NCBI RefSeq assembly: GCF_005484965.1
Contig: NZ_CP034036.1
Location: forward strand, 3,348,001 to 3,412,000
DNA from: Brenneria nigrifluens DSM 30175 = ATCC 13028
GTDB taxonomy: Bacteria; Pseudomonadota; Gammaproteobacteria; Enterobacterales; Enterobacteriaceae
Reading direction: 5' to 3'
DNA length: 64,000 nt
Made by a program: the position numbers and the translations under genes. Positions 46,237 through 54,341 of the stretch are shown one piece after another; positions within the stretch are counted from its first letter, which is position 1; each line of letters starts with the position of its first letter. A model generated the notes under the pieces. It was not told the DNA's origin. It did no database searches and saw nothing but the letters and a program-made list of their open reading frames with translations.

Positions 46237-48627
46237 TTAGAACGCATAGGTGCCGGTCAGACGCCAGGTTCGACCATCTTTCACTCCTACATAGTCATCT
46301 GTCGAAGTGGAATAATAGAGATCGCGATCGAAGACGTTATTCACGCCGAACCGTAGCGACCACAATGGCTGGCGATAGAATATCGCCACATCGGTCTGCG
46401 TCTGACTACCGACCGTAAAGTAATTGCCGATAGTGCCGTTCTGCGTAGTTTTCGACGTTCCGCTGATACCGATAGACGCCCCTGCCCCCTGAAGCAGGCC
46501 GTTCTGAATCTCATAGGAGGTCCATATATTGGCAGTATGGCGCGGCGTGTCTTTGAACGAATTCCAGAAACTACTGTTCGGGGTTTTCTTGTCCGTATAG
46601 GTGTAACTGGCCGTTAGCTCCCAGCCCGGCAACAAGGTGCCGTTCAGGTCGACATCAAAGCCTTCCGTCTTCCGCCCTTCGGCCCCAACCGGTATCCCGT
46701 TTCTGAAAACAACCACGTTATCCTGCCGAATATCGAATAACGCGGTAGTCAGCGTCAGGTTATCGTCCAGCAGGTTCACCTTCAACCCGACCTCCTTCGA
46801 CTTGCCGGTGGCGGGCGGTAGAACTTCCCCGGTACGACGGTCAAGTTGCGCATTACCACTGAAACTGTTGAGATAGTTGGCGTAGACCGTCACATCCGGC
46901 GTGATATCGAAGCTGACGCCATAGTTGGGGATCCATTTATCGGTTTTATAGCGGACAAGCGCCGCATTGTTGGTCTGATAGGTGTTATTCCAACTGGAAC
47001 GTTTAAGAGAAACCTGGACATGGAGACGATCCCATAAATCAATCGAGTCCTGTAGCAAAAACCCACTCTGAATTATCGTGCTGCGACTGGCCCGATAGTC
47101 CGGTTCGCCAATCCCCGGATAAACGAGCGAATCCGGGTTATAGACGTTACCGTTAAAAAGTAGTACGAACCTACTGTCGTAGCTGTTATAGCGTTCATGT
47201 TGATAATCATGCCCGAATAGCAACGTCTGCTTCACCGGACCTGTTTCTATGACCCCGCGAATGTCATTTTGCAAATTCCAGGACAGGTCGGTGTATTTAT
47301 TGGCTAACGGGTGGCTGATCTTGTTGCCATTCGACTGAATATCCAGCGTTTCATTCATCTTTACCTGGCCGGAGGTACTCTGGAAATTAGCCTTGCTGTT
47401 GAACGTCCAACCGCCGAATAGATCCTGCTGTAGATCATAATAGGCATTGGTGGTTTTGTTCCTGAAATGATCGTCCTTATCACCCAGACGATATACCGGT
47501 AGTTTCTGTATTTGCCCGTTTCTGTAGAACGTCCCCGCCGGACCGGAGTTTCTGTCCCTGCTGATTTCAGCACCAATGAGGATGCGGGTCGAGTCCCCAT
47601 TCCACGCTAATACGGGCGCCAGATAGTCGCTATGGTTGCCGTTATAATCGGGAAAGGCATTATCGGACTTCATTGTCGAAGCATTAAGACGATAGCTAAA
47701 TGCTTTATCGTCGGTCAACGCGCCTCCCAGATCAATGGCCGTCTTGAACTCTCCATAACGCGCTGCCTCCACCTTCACCTGCCGCAGGGTCTCGGTAACC
47801 GGTTTCTTGCGCACCAGGTTGATGGTCCCCGCTGGCGAACTGCTGCCCGAAAGCACGGATTGCGGCCCTTTCAGGACCTCAATTCGCTCAATGCCCTCAA
47901 CGGATGTTCCCTGCCCTACCCCCGATCGACTGGAGCCAGCGACCCCGTCAGTCAGGCCGGAGGTCACGTTGTAGCCGCGCATCCAGTAAGTCAGCTGTCC
48001 CCTGTTCGAGCGAATCGCCGTGACCCCGGCAGAGTTTTTCAACGCCTCTTCCAGCGTCGAAGCCTGCCGATCGGTGATCAGCTTCCCGCTGATCACCTGA
48101 ACCGACTGAGCCGTCTGCTGCAATGGCGTATTGATACGCAGCGCGGAAGAGGAATTGCCGGGGTTCAATACGGACTCATCCTCACTGGCGCCGGTAACGG
48201 TGATCGCGGGCAATGTTTTATCATTCGCTTTCGCCGCATCAACATCATTGCCCTGAGATGAAACAATGGTCAGCGTGCCATTGTCCGTGGTGGTCAATAA
48301 CAACGGGCTGCCGTGCAGCAGGCGTAGTATGGCCTGACGCACGGTATATCGGCCGTTCAGCGCGGCGGCCTGATAATTCGCCACCAGCGCGGGATTAAAA
48401 GAGATAGTCTGCCGGCTTTGATTGGCGATGACCAACAGTCCTTTTTGTAAATCCCCGGCGGGAATTGAAAACGTAATCGTTTCCTCCGCGGCCTGTACCG
48501 TCATGGGCACTGCCGCGGCGCTCAATATCAACGCGCTGGCGGCATTAATGGTAAACACTCTGGCGAAAAATAAACGTTTTTTAAAACCAAGCCCTGATGT
48601 ATTGAAATATTTTTGCTGCTTTCTCAT
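46237..48627 (-). CDS. TonB-dependent transducer receptor (FpvA/FecA type)
   Basis: 796-residue outer-membrane receptor: a long signal peptide ending near VQA, an N-terminal STN signalling domain (SIPAGDLQKGLLVIANQS onward), a likely TonB box LPAITVTG, a plug (SVQVISGKLITDRQASTLEE), and a 22-strand barrel ending RLTGTYAF. The STN domain means it signals ligand binding to the FecR-like protein encoded divergently. The start at 48627 is chosen because GGGGAT precedes it; an ATG four codons upstream is possible. The fold is that of ferric-siderophore receptors, but the ligand is unknown. Confidence 0.93.
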   Translation of the reverse strand: MRKQQKYFNTSGLGFKKRLFFARVFTINAASALILSAAAVPMTVQAAEETITFSIPAGDLQKGLLVIANQSRQTISFNPALVANYQAAALNGRYTVRQAILRLLHGSPLLLTTTDNGTLTIVSSQGNDVDAAKANDKTLPAITVTGASEDESVLNPGNSSSALRINTPLQQTAQSVQVISGKLITDRQASTLEEALKNSAGVTAIRSNRGQLTYWMRGYNVTSGLTDGVAGSSRSGVGQGTSVEGIERIEVLKGPQSVLSGSSSPAGTINLVRKKPVTETLRQVKVEAARYGEFKTAIDLGGALTDDKAFSYRLNASTMKSDNAFPDYNGNHSDYLAPVLAWNGDSTRILIGAEISRDRNSGPAGTFYRNGQIQKLPVYRLGDKDDHFRNKTTNAYYDLQQDLFGGWTFNSKANFQSTSGQVKMNETLDIQSNGNKISHPLANKYTDLSWNLQNDIRGVIETGPVKQTLLFGHDYQHERYNSYDSRFVLLFNGNVYNPDSLVYPGIGEPDYRASRSTIIQSGFLLQDSIDLWDRLHVQVSLKRSSWNNTYQTNNAALVRYKTDKWIPNYGVSFDITPDVTVYANYLNSFSGNAQLDRRTGEVLPPATGKSKEVGLKVNLLDDNLTLTTALFDIRQDNVVVFRNGIPVGAEGRKTEGFDVDLNGTLLPGWELTASYTYTDKKTPNSSFWNSFKDTPRHTANIWTSYEIQNGLLQGAGASIGISGTSKTTQNGTIGNYFTVGSQTQTDVAIFYRQPLWSLRFGVNNVFDRDLYYSTSTDDYVGVKDGRTWRLTGTYAF

Positions 48628-49054
48628 TTTAATCCCCATGCCTTATCACAGTTGTTGTATACCTGTTTTTTTTGGTCTTCATCTGTTTTGTGCAACGACA
48701 AGGGAAAAGCGACAATAAAAATAAATAAATTTTGGCAAAAGATATTTTTTATTTAATTTTCATTATTTTTATCTGCGGTTAATTCTTTTTTATTACCTGA
48801 ATCCCTCATCATCGCCGTAATTAACGGCAAGAGAAATAGCTTATCTTTCTTTATTATTTGATGGGGAAAATCACAATTATAAATAAACATATGAGAAATA
48901 CGTCGTTTGACTCATTTGCATTTTGCTTTACAAAAAACGAACAGAACCTTTGCTTTGCTTACAAAATGCTTCGTTCTTTGTTTTGTGCTTTTGGGTCATC
49001 CACAGCTCAAACAGAATTGCTTTTGTTTATAGTTCAGACGCTTGAGGATGCCCC
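48628..49054. promoter_or_regulatory. Divergent receptor / sigma-factor control region
   Basis: 427 bp, strongly AT-rich. A weak Fur-box match (12 of 19 positions) lies at 48755-48773. Near-identical direct repeats TTTGCTTTACAAAA (48922-48935) and TTTGCTTACAAAA (48954-48966), offset by 32 bp, stand before the sigma-factor gene, with AACGAA and TTCGTT as a further dyad. Iron control is plausible but not proved by this sequence. A 79-codon frame here is judged spurious. Confidence 0.4.
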
Positions 49055-49573
49055 ATGTACACAGAGGCTGGCAAAAAACCGGATCTACTCTCACTGATAT
49101 TTCGCAGCGATTACCGCTGGCTGACGGAAAGGCTTCGTCGGCGCATTGCCTATGGCTGTGAAGCGGAAGATGTCGCGTCAGAGGCGTTTTTAAGGCTGGC
49201 TTCCCTGCCCGACCTGGCCAACGTGCAAGAGCCGCGCGCCATGCTGACCACCCTTGCCAAGCGCGTGCTGTATGAAAACTGGCGCAAACGCGATCTGGAA
49301 AAAGCCTACTTCGCCGCATTGGCGAACAAGCCTGAGTTTTATCATCCGTCCCCGGAAGAACAGCAGTTGCTGATGGAAGCGCTGCTCACTATCGATCAGG
49401 CGCTGGAAGGATTATCCGTCAAGGCCAGACAGGCCTTTCTCTACAGCCAACTCGACGGAATGACCTATGCCGATATTGCCGCAAGATTGGGCGTTTCCGT
49501 CAGTATGATCAGGAAGTATATCGCCAAGGCGCTGACCAACTGCTACCTGGCGACGCAAGACGGCGACAATTAA
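49055..49573 (+). CDS. FecI-like ECF sigma factor
   Basis: 172 residues with sigma region 2 (CEAEDVASEAFLRLASL) and region 4 (GMTYADIAARLGVSVSMIRKYIAKAL). It belongs to the iron-starvation FecI subfamily. GAGGATGCCCC precedes the ATG. It lies four bases upstream of the FecR-like gene and divergent from the STN-containing receptor: the classic cell-surface signalling triad. It presumably transcribes the receptor gene when activated. Confidence 0.94.
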   Translation: MYTEAGKKPDLLSLIFRSDYRWLTERLRRRIAYGCEAEDVASEAFLRLASLPDLANVQEPRAMLTTLAKRVLYENWRKRDLEKAYFAALANKPEFYHPSPEEQQLLMEALLTIDQALEGLSVKARQAFLYSQLDGMTYADIAARLGVSVSMIRKYIAKALTNCYLATQDGDN

Positions 49574-49576
49574 CCG

Positions 49577-50551
49577 ATGGGTATCATGGCCAAACGACAG
49601 ATGAATAACCCGATCGCCGAGCAGGCGATTGAATGGATGGTGCTGTTGCGCTCAGGCGAAGCCACCCAGAGCGATTATGATGATTACCAACGCTGGCGGC
49701 GCGCGAATGTGCTGCACGAACGCGCCTGTCAGCGCATCGAACAAACGTTGGGACAATTTCAGCCCCTGATTCAGGCGCTGCCGCACGAGCCGATCCGGCA
49801 GGCCCTGCTGGCGCCGTCCAGCCGGCGGAAAGCGTTGCAATATGGTCTGGGCATGATTTCGGTGTTCTCACTAAGCAGCCTGCTGTTAAATCAGCACTAT
49901 CCGCTGTCGCCGCTATTGTCCGATGCGAAAACCGCCACCGCGCAGCGGCAAGCGATCCCGCTGAATGACGGCAGCACCCTGACCCTGAATGCCCGCACGG
50001 CGGTGAATATCAATATGTCTCCCGACAAGGCGGTGCGCCGGATTGAACTGCGCAGCGGCGGCGTGCTGGCCGACATTGCTCAGGACGCCCGCCGCCCCTT
50101 CATGATTTCCACCCACATGGGGGAGATCGTGGCGTTGCAGGCCAATGTGAACGTGCATTATGAGGATGGCGGCGTACACGTCGGCGTTTTGGACAACATC
50201 GCCAAGATTACCAACCGGCTCGGCCAGAGCGTCCGGGTTCCGGCCGGTCACGGCGTCTGGTTCGATCAAACCACGCTCTACAACATCGCCATCAGCCCGG
50301 ACGCAGAAACCGCCTGGCTGCAAGGCCGCCTGGAGGTTCGCGATCGTTCGCTGGCTTCCGTCGTCCGTACGCTACGCGACTACACGCCGGGATTCATCCG
50401 TCTGGATCCCGCCGTCGCCGCTTTGCGCGTGAGCGGCAACTTCCCGCTGGACGACATTAACTACACGCTGGATTCACTGGCGCAAACCATGCCCATCGCC
50501 ATCGTACATACCACGGATTACTGGATACATATCCGCGCGGCCAGCCTGTGA
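49577..50551 (+). CDS. FecR-like anti-sigma factor / sigma regulator
   Basis: 324 residues. A cytoplasmic N-terminal DUF4880-type domain (AIEWMVLLRSGEATQSDYDDYQRW) is followed by one membrane helix (about 88-104) and a periplasmic FecR domain (LNDGSTLTLNARTAVNI). The C-terminal part ends in an STN-like stretch. It transmits the signal from the receptor STN domain to the sigma factor. The start could also be the ATG three codons downstream at 49586. Confidence 0.92.
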   Translation: MGIMAKRQMNNPIAEQAIEWMVLLRSGEATQSDYDDYQRWRRANVLHERACQRIEQTLGQFQPLIQALPHEPIRQALLAPSSRRKALQYGLGMISVFSLSSLLLNQHYPLSPLLSDAKTATAQRQAIPLNDGSTLTLNARTAVNINMSPDKAVRRIELRSGGVLADIAQDARRPFMISTHMGEIVALQANVNVHYEDGGVHVGVLDNIAKITNRLGQSVRVPAGHGVWFDQTTLYNIAISPDAETAWLQGRLEVRDRSLASVVRTLRDYTPGFIRLDPAVAALRVSGNFPLDDINYTLDSLAQTMPIAIVHTTDYWIHIRAASL

Positions 50552-50680
50552 AACGGCACGAAGAAATTCACGCCATAGGGTAACGCTTTTTCTTTTTCGC
50601 CGCACATACCTTATAGAGGGCGTTCTTGATAGGCAGATCAGGATTGATTGTTCGACAAAGCAGCAAAAGCAGGGGTATAC

Positions 50681-51529
50681 GTGCAACAGGCATTATTACA
50701 AGAGCGCGTCGGGGCCAGTCACCCCTCATGGCACTACGCCGAGTCCGCGCCACGCAACGACGTGAAGACGCCCATCCGGGGAGACGGCAAGAAAATGGCC
50801 GTCAGCTTTCTGGCGGTGGTATTGCTGCATGCGGCGGCGCTGGCGCTGCTCATCACCCGAACCACGGAATATACGCCGCTCAGTCTGGTTAATCCCACGG
50901 AAAGCGTCACTATTTCTGCCACCTTGGTTGAAGAACCGGAACCTGAGCCAATACCAGAGATATCGTCGGCGCCGCCGGTGCTAACCGCCGATCGGGGCGA
51001 ACGCGAGATTGAAGCGATGACGGAAAAACCGCAAATGTCGCCCAAACCACCGCCGCCGGTTAAGCGCGAAGTAAAAAAAACGCCGCCCAAACCGCCCGTC
51101 AAACCATGGCCGGTACAGCCGAAAACCGTCGCGGCGCCTCAGCCTGTCGCCCAAACCTCGCATCGGTCAACGTCCGCCACGCCGACAAACGCAGCTGAAC
51201 CGATCCCCGGCGGCAGAGGCAATATGATGCAGAACAATCCGGGGGCCTTGCCCAAACATGTCGCGTCGGTGGGTTGCGCCGTACCCCAACCGGAATACCC
51301 GCGCCGCGCCAGACGCCTGCAACAGCAGGGGGAGGCGCTGATCCGTCTGGTGATCGGTCCCGAAGGCCGTTTATTGAAACATGAAATCGCCCGCAGCAGC
51401 GGATATGAAGCGCTGGATCAGGCGGCGATGGCCGCGGTGGCGCAAACACGCTGCTCGCCGTACCGCGAAAACGGTCAGGCCATTAGCGTAATGACGCTTC
51501 AGCCAGTGAACTTCAAGCTATCGCGTTAA
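50681..51529 (+). CDS. TonB-family energy transducer
   Basis: 282 residues: a short cytoplasmic N terminus, a membrane helix (about 39-58, MAVSFLAVVLLHAAALALLI), a Pro/Glu/Lys-rich periplasmic spacer (PPPPVKREVKKTPPKPPVK), and a TonB C-terminal domain (EYPRRARRLQQQGEALIRLV). The GTG at 50681 is preferred because AGGGG is five bases upstream; a TTG 11 codons earlier is the alternative. The 129-bp gap after the fecR gene may carry a promoter. This is a system-specific TonB, distinct from the housekeeping one expected elsewhere. Confidence 0.92.
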   Translation: MQQALLQERVGASHPSWHYAESAPRNDVKTPIRGDGKKMAVSFLAVVLLHAAALALLITRTTEYTPLSLVNPTESVTISATLVEEPEPEPIPEISSAPPVLTADRGEREIEAMTEKPQMSPKPPPPVKREVKKTPPKPPVKPWPVQPKTVAAPQPVAQTSHRSTSATPTNAAEPIPGGRGNMMQNNPGALPKHVASVGCAVPQPEYPRRARRLQQQGEALIRLVIGPEGRLLKHEIARSSGYEALDQAAMAAVAQTRCSPYRENGQAISVMTLQPVNFKLSR

Positions 51530-51604
51530 TAACCGACCGCGTTAATTAACCCTACGCGGATTAACGGAAAACATCCGAATAAGGCTATGCATAAGAGGTA
51601 ACAT

Positions 51605-52345
51605 ATGAACACGTTGGACATTTATCATTTTTGGCAACAGGGCGATGCGGTAACCCATTCCGTGGCCATTATCCTGCTGGTGATGTCGCTGCTCTCCTGG
51701 ACCGTTATTCTGCTAAAAGCCCTGCAATTACTGGCGCTGAATAAAAGCGTGAATTACAGCCGGCAGGCGTTCTGGCAGGCATCGACGTTACAGGGCAGCC
51801 TTAAGCAGTTTGGACAGGCGCGTTTTAACCCGTTTCGCGAGCTGGTGATTGACGGACACGCGCTGCTGAAACATCCGCATAAATTCTCTTCGACGCTGGG
51901 CGGGCACGTCGATCTCAGCGACTGGCTGGTTCGAGGATTGAGCAATACGCTGGATAACAGCGCCGGAAAATTGCAGTCGGGTCTCGGCACGCTGGCGTCC
52001 ATCGGCAGTACCGCGCCGTTTATCGGTCTGCTGGGGACGGTGTGGGGCATTTTCCATGCGCTGCAAACCATCAGCTCCATCGGCCAGCCCGACCTGGCGC
52101 AAGTGGCGGGCCCGGTGGGCGAGGCGCTGATCATGACCGCCTTCGGCCTGTTTGTCGCCATTCCCGCCGTACTCGGGTTTAACGCCATCAATCGCCGCAA
52201 CCGCGTTGTGCTGCACGCCATGAACCGGTTCGCCCACGATCTGCACGCCTACCTGCTGACCGGCGCCCGCGTTGACCCGGCGAGCGCCGATATTCACACG
52301 CCGAACGGTCAGCAACAGCCTATCCCGGTCGAACGTTCCGCCTGA
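51605..52345 (+). CDS. exbB: ExbB-like proton channel subunit (MotA/TolQ/ExbB family)
   Basis: 246 residues with three membrane helices (about 18-36, 127-150 and 168-195) and the family core LGTLASIGSTAPFIGLLGTVWGI and GPVGEALIMTAFGLFVAIPAV. AAGAGGTAACAT precedes the ATG. With the flanking tonB and exbD it forms a dedicated inner-membrane motor for the receptor. Confidence 0.93.
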   Translation: MNTLDIYHFWQQGDAVTHSVAIILLVMSLLSWTVILLKALQLLALNKSVNYSRQAFWQASTLQGSLKQFGQARFNPFRELVIDGHALLKHPHKFSSTLGGHVDLSDWLVRGLSNTLDNSAGKLQSGLGTLASIGSTAPFIGLLGTVWGIFHALQTISSIGQPDLAQVAGPVGEALIMTAFGLFVAIPAVLGFNAINRRNRVVLHAMNRFAHDLHAYLLTGARVDPASADIHTPNGQQQPIPVERSA

Positions 52346-52358
52346 TGAGGAAAATACG

Positions 52359-52781
52359 ATGAGTATGTCATCTCCGTTTGAAAACCAGGACGACGCGCTG
52401 CTCAACGACATTAATATGACGCCGTTCATTGACGTCATGCTGGTGCTGCTGATTGTGTTCATGATCACCCTGCCGGTGATTAATCACGCCGTCAAAGTGG
52501 ATTTGCCGCGGGCCAACGTTGAGAAGATCAAGAAAGATCCGCAGGCGGTGGCTATCTCCATCACCGCCACCGGGCAGATTAACTGGAACAAAGAAGCCAT
52601 TGACGATGCCCAGTTGGCCGCCCGGCTTGATAGCGCCGCCGCCGAGGAAACCCGTCCCAATATCCGTCTTTTCGCCGATCAGGCGGTAGAGTACGGACGG
52701 GTGGCCTATGTGATGACCAGCGCCCAGCAGCGCGGCCTGAGCAAAATCGATTTTGTGTTGCAGCCGGTAAAAACGCCCTGA
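52359..52781 (+). CDS. exbD: ExbD-like biopolymer transport protein
   Basis: 140 residues with one N-terminal membrane helix containing the proton-carrying aspartate (NMTPFIDVMLVLLIVFMITLP) and a periplasmic TolR/ExbD domain. Start at ATG 52359 with TGAGGAAAATACG upstream; a longer frame overlapping exbB is rejected. The gap to exbB is 13 bp. Confidence 0.93.
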   Translation: MSMSSPFENQDDALLNDINMTPFIDVMLVLLIVFMITLPVINHAVKVDLPRANVEKIKKDPQAVAISITATGQINWNKEAIDDAQLAARLDSAAAEETRPNIRLFADQAVEYGRVAYVMTSAQQRGLSKIDFVLQPVKTP

Positions 52782-52800
52782 TATTGATTACAAATCGCCA

Positions 52801-52827
52801 GGCCCTCTTCATGAGGGCCACCCGTTT
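52801..52827 (+). terminator. Hairpin between exbD and tldE-like gene
   Basis: A perfect seven-pair stem GGCCCTC / GAGGGCC with loop TTCAT is followed by ACCCGTTTT. The T run is short and displaced, so termination is likely partial. It marks a boundary between the TonB motor genes and the protease genes. Confidence 0.45.
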
Positions 52828-52938
52828 TAGCGACTTGTGCTTTTCCCACCTCGGCAGAGAAGAAAACGCCGGCCGCCGGTGACGCTTTCCCCGCCCGATT
52901 GCACATACCCAGTAGAACCCCGTCTCCACGGATACCGA

Positions 52939-54309
52939 ATGATGCCGTCTGTTTATAAAACGCCCGCTGCCGGGGCGCCTCAGTCTGAAACCCTCACACT
53001 TGTCGCAGAGCAGGCGCTATCGCTGGCCGCCGCAAAAGGTGCCGGCCAGAGCTCGGTCAATGTCTCACAGGGCGACCGACGCAACATCAGGGTCAGAAAC
53101 GGCGATCTTGATACGCTTACCCAGAACCACAGCCAGTTTCTATCGGTCACCGTCTACTTCGGCCAGCGCTCGGGAACCGTCACCGCTACCCAGTTCACCT
53201 CGGAGGCGCTACAGGAAGCCGTGGAATCCGCCTGTATGCTGGCAAAATATGGCGATGAAGATCCTTACGGCGGCCTGCCGGACCAACAACGCCTGGCGAC
53301 CGATATCCGCGATCTCAAACTTTATGAACCGGAAAGCCTGACGGTCGAACAGGCCCTGGCGCTGGCGCTACGGGCGGAAAAAGCGGCCGATGACGCGCAG
53401 CCGGGGCGCTGTTACAGCGAAAGTACGGAAATCGCTTCTCAACAGAGTGAATTTATTCTGGCTAACTCCGTCGGGTTCTGCGCGGGCTATCCCTCTTCCT
53501 TCCATTCGCTGTGGAATCAGTCGCTGGCCCGCGACGATACGCAGCGGCGACAAGGTTATTGGGGAATGACCCGCCGTAGTCCCGCGCAGTTGGGTCACCC
53601 TGAAATAATCGGCGCAACCGCCGCCGGCCGCGCATTGGCGCAACTGGGCGCGCAAAAGCTCTCTACCCGCCGCTGTCCGGTATTATTTGAAGCTCCGGTT
53701 GCGCACAGCCTGATTCACCATCTGGTCAATGCGCTGAGCGGAGGCGCGCTTTACCGCGCTTCATCCTTTTTGGGGCCGTGTCTGGGGGAAAGTATTATCG
53801 CCCCCCATCTGAGCCTGCATGAAGATCCGTTTATTCCCACAGGGTTGGCCAGCGCCTGTTTTGATAGCGAGGGCGTCGCCGCCTCAACACGTCCTATCAT
53901 TCATCAGGGGCTGGCCAAGGGCTATTTCCTGTCCAGCTACAGTGCTCGCCGTCTGGGGCTGGTCACCACCGGTAACGCAGGCGGCGCCTATAACCTCACC
54001 GTCAACAGCAGCCAGAACCAACCCGGCGACGACCTGCCGGCCTTGCGGCGAAAATTGCATAACGGCCTGCTGGTCACCACCCTGCTGGGACAGGGTTTGA
54101 ACCCGATAACCGGTGATTACTCTCAAGGCGTGTCTGGCTTCTGGGTGGAAAACGGGGAAATTCAATATCCGGTGGAGGAGATCACCATCGCCGGCAACCT
54201 GAAAACTATGCTGCGGCAGTGCGTTGCGCTTGGCGCCGACGCGCACACGCAAGGCCAACTGACCTGTGGTTCGATGCTGATTGAAGAGATGCAGGTCGCA
54301 GGCCGGTAA
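52939..54309 (+). CDS. TldE/PmbA-like subunit of a TldD/E-type protease
   Basis: 456 residues of the TldD/PmbA family. The N-terminal domain contains RRNIRVRNGDLDTLTQNHSQ; the C-terminal domain has PVLFEAPVAHSLIHHLVNAL and GGAYNLTVNSSQNQPGDDLP. It lacks the HExxxH metal motif, as expected for the TldE partner. In E. coli TldD and TldE form a heterodimer that degrades unstructured peptides and matures microcin B17. The start is uncertain: ATG 52939 or 52942, with a frame open further upstream. No signal peptide, so cytoplasmic. Confidence 0.88.
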   Translation: MMPSVYKTPAAGAPQSETLTLVAEQALSLAAAKGAGQSSVNVSQGDRRNIRVRNGDLDTLTQNHSQFLSVTVYFGQRSGTVTATQFTSEALQEAVESACMLAKYGDEDPYGGLPDQQRLATDIRDLKLYEPESLTVEQALALALRAEKAADDAQPGRCYSESTEIASQQSEFILANSVGFCAGYPSSFHSLWNQSLARDDTQRRQGYWGMTRRSPAQLGHPEIIGATAAGRALAQLGAQKLSTRRCPVLFEAPVAHSLIHHLVNALSGGALYRASSFLGPCLGESIIAPHLSLHEDPFIPTGLASACFDSEGVAASTRPIIHQGLAKGYFLSSYSARRLGLVTTGNAGGAYNLTVNSSQNQPGDDLPALRRKLHNGLLVTTLLGQGLNPITGDYSQGVSGFWVENGEIQYPVEEITIAGNLKTMLRQCVALGADAHTQGQLTCGSMLIEEMQVAGR

Positions 54310-54341
54310 TTCCAGCCCCTTTACAGAAACAGGATAATCAA

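Noticed and set aside
48858..49097. 79-codon frame upstream of and overlapping the ECF sigma gene
   Set aside because: Overlaps the certain sigma start in another frame and covers the repeat-bearing promoter region; composition is not protein-like. Considered as a leader or substrate peptide but not supportable.
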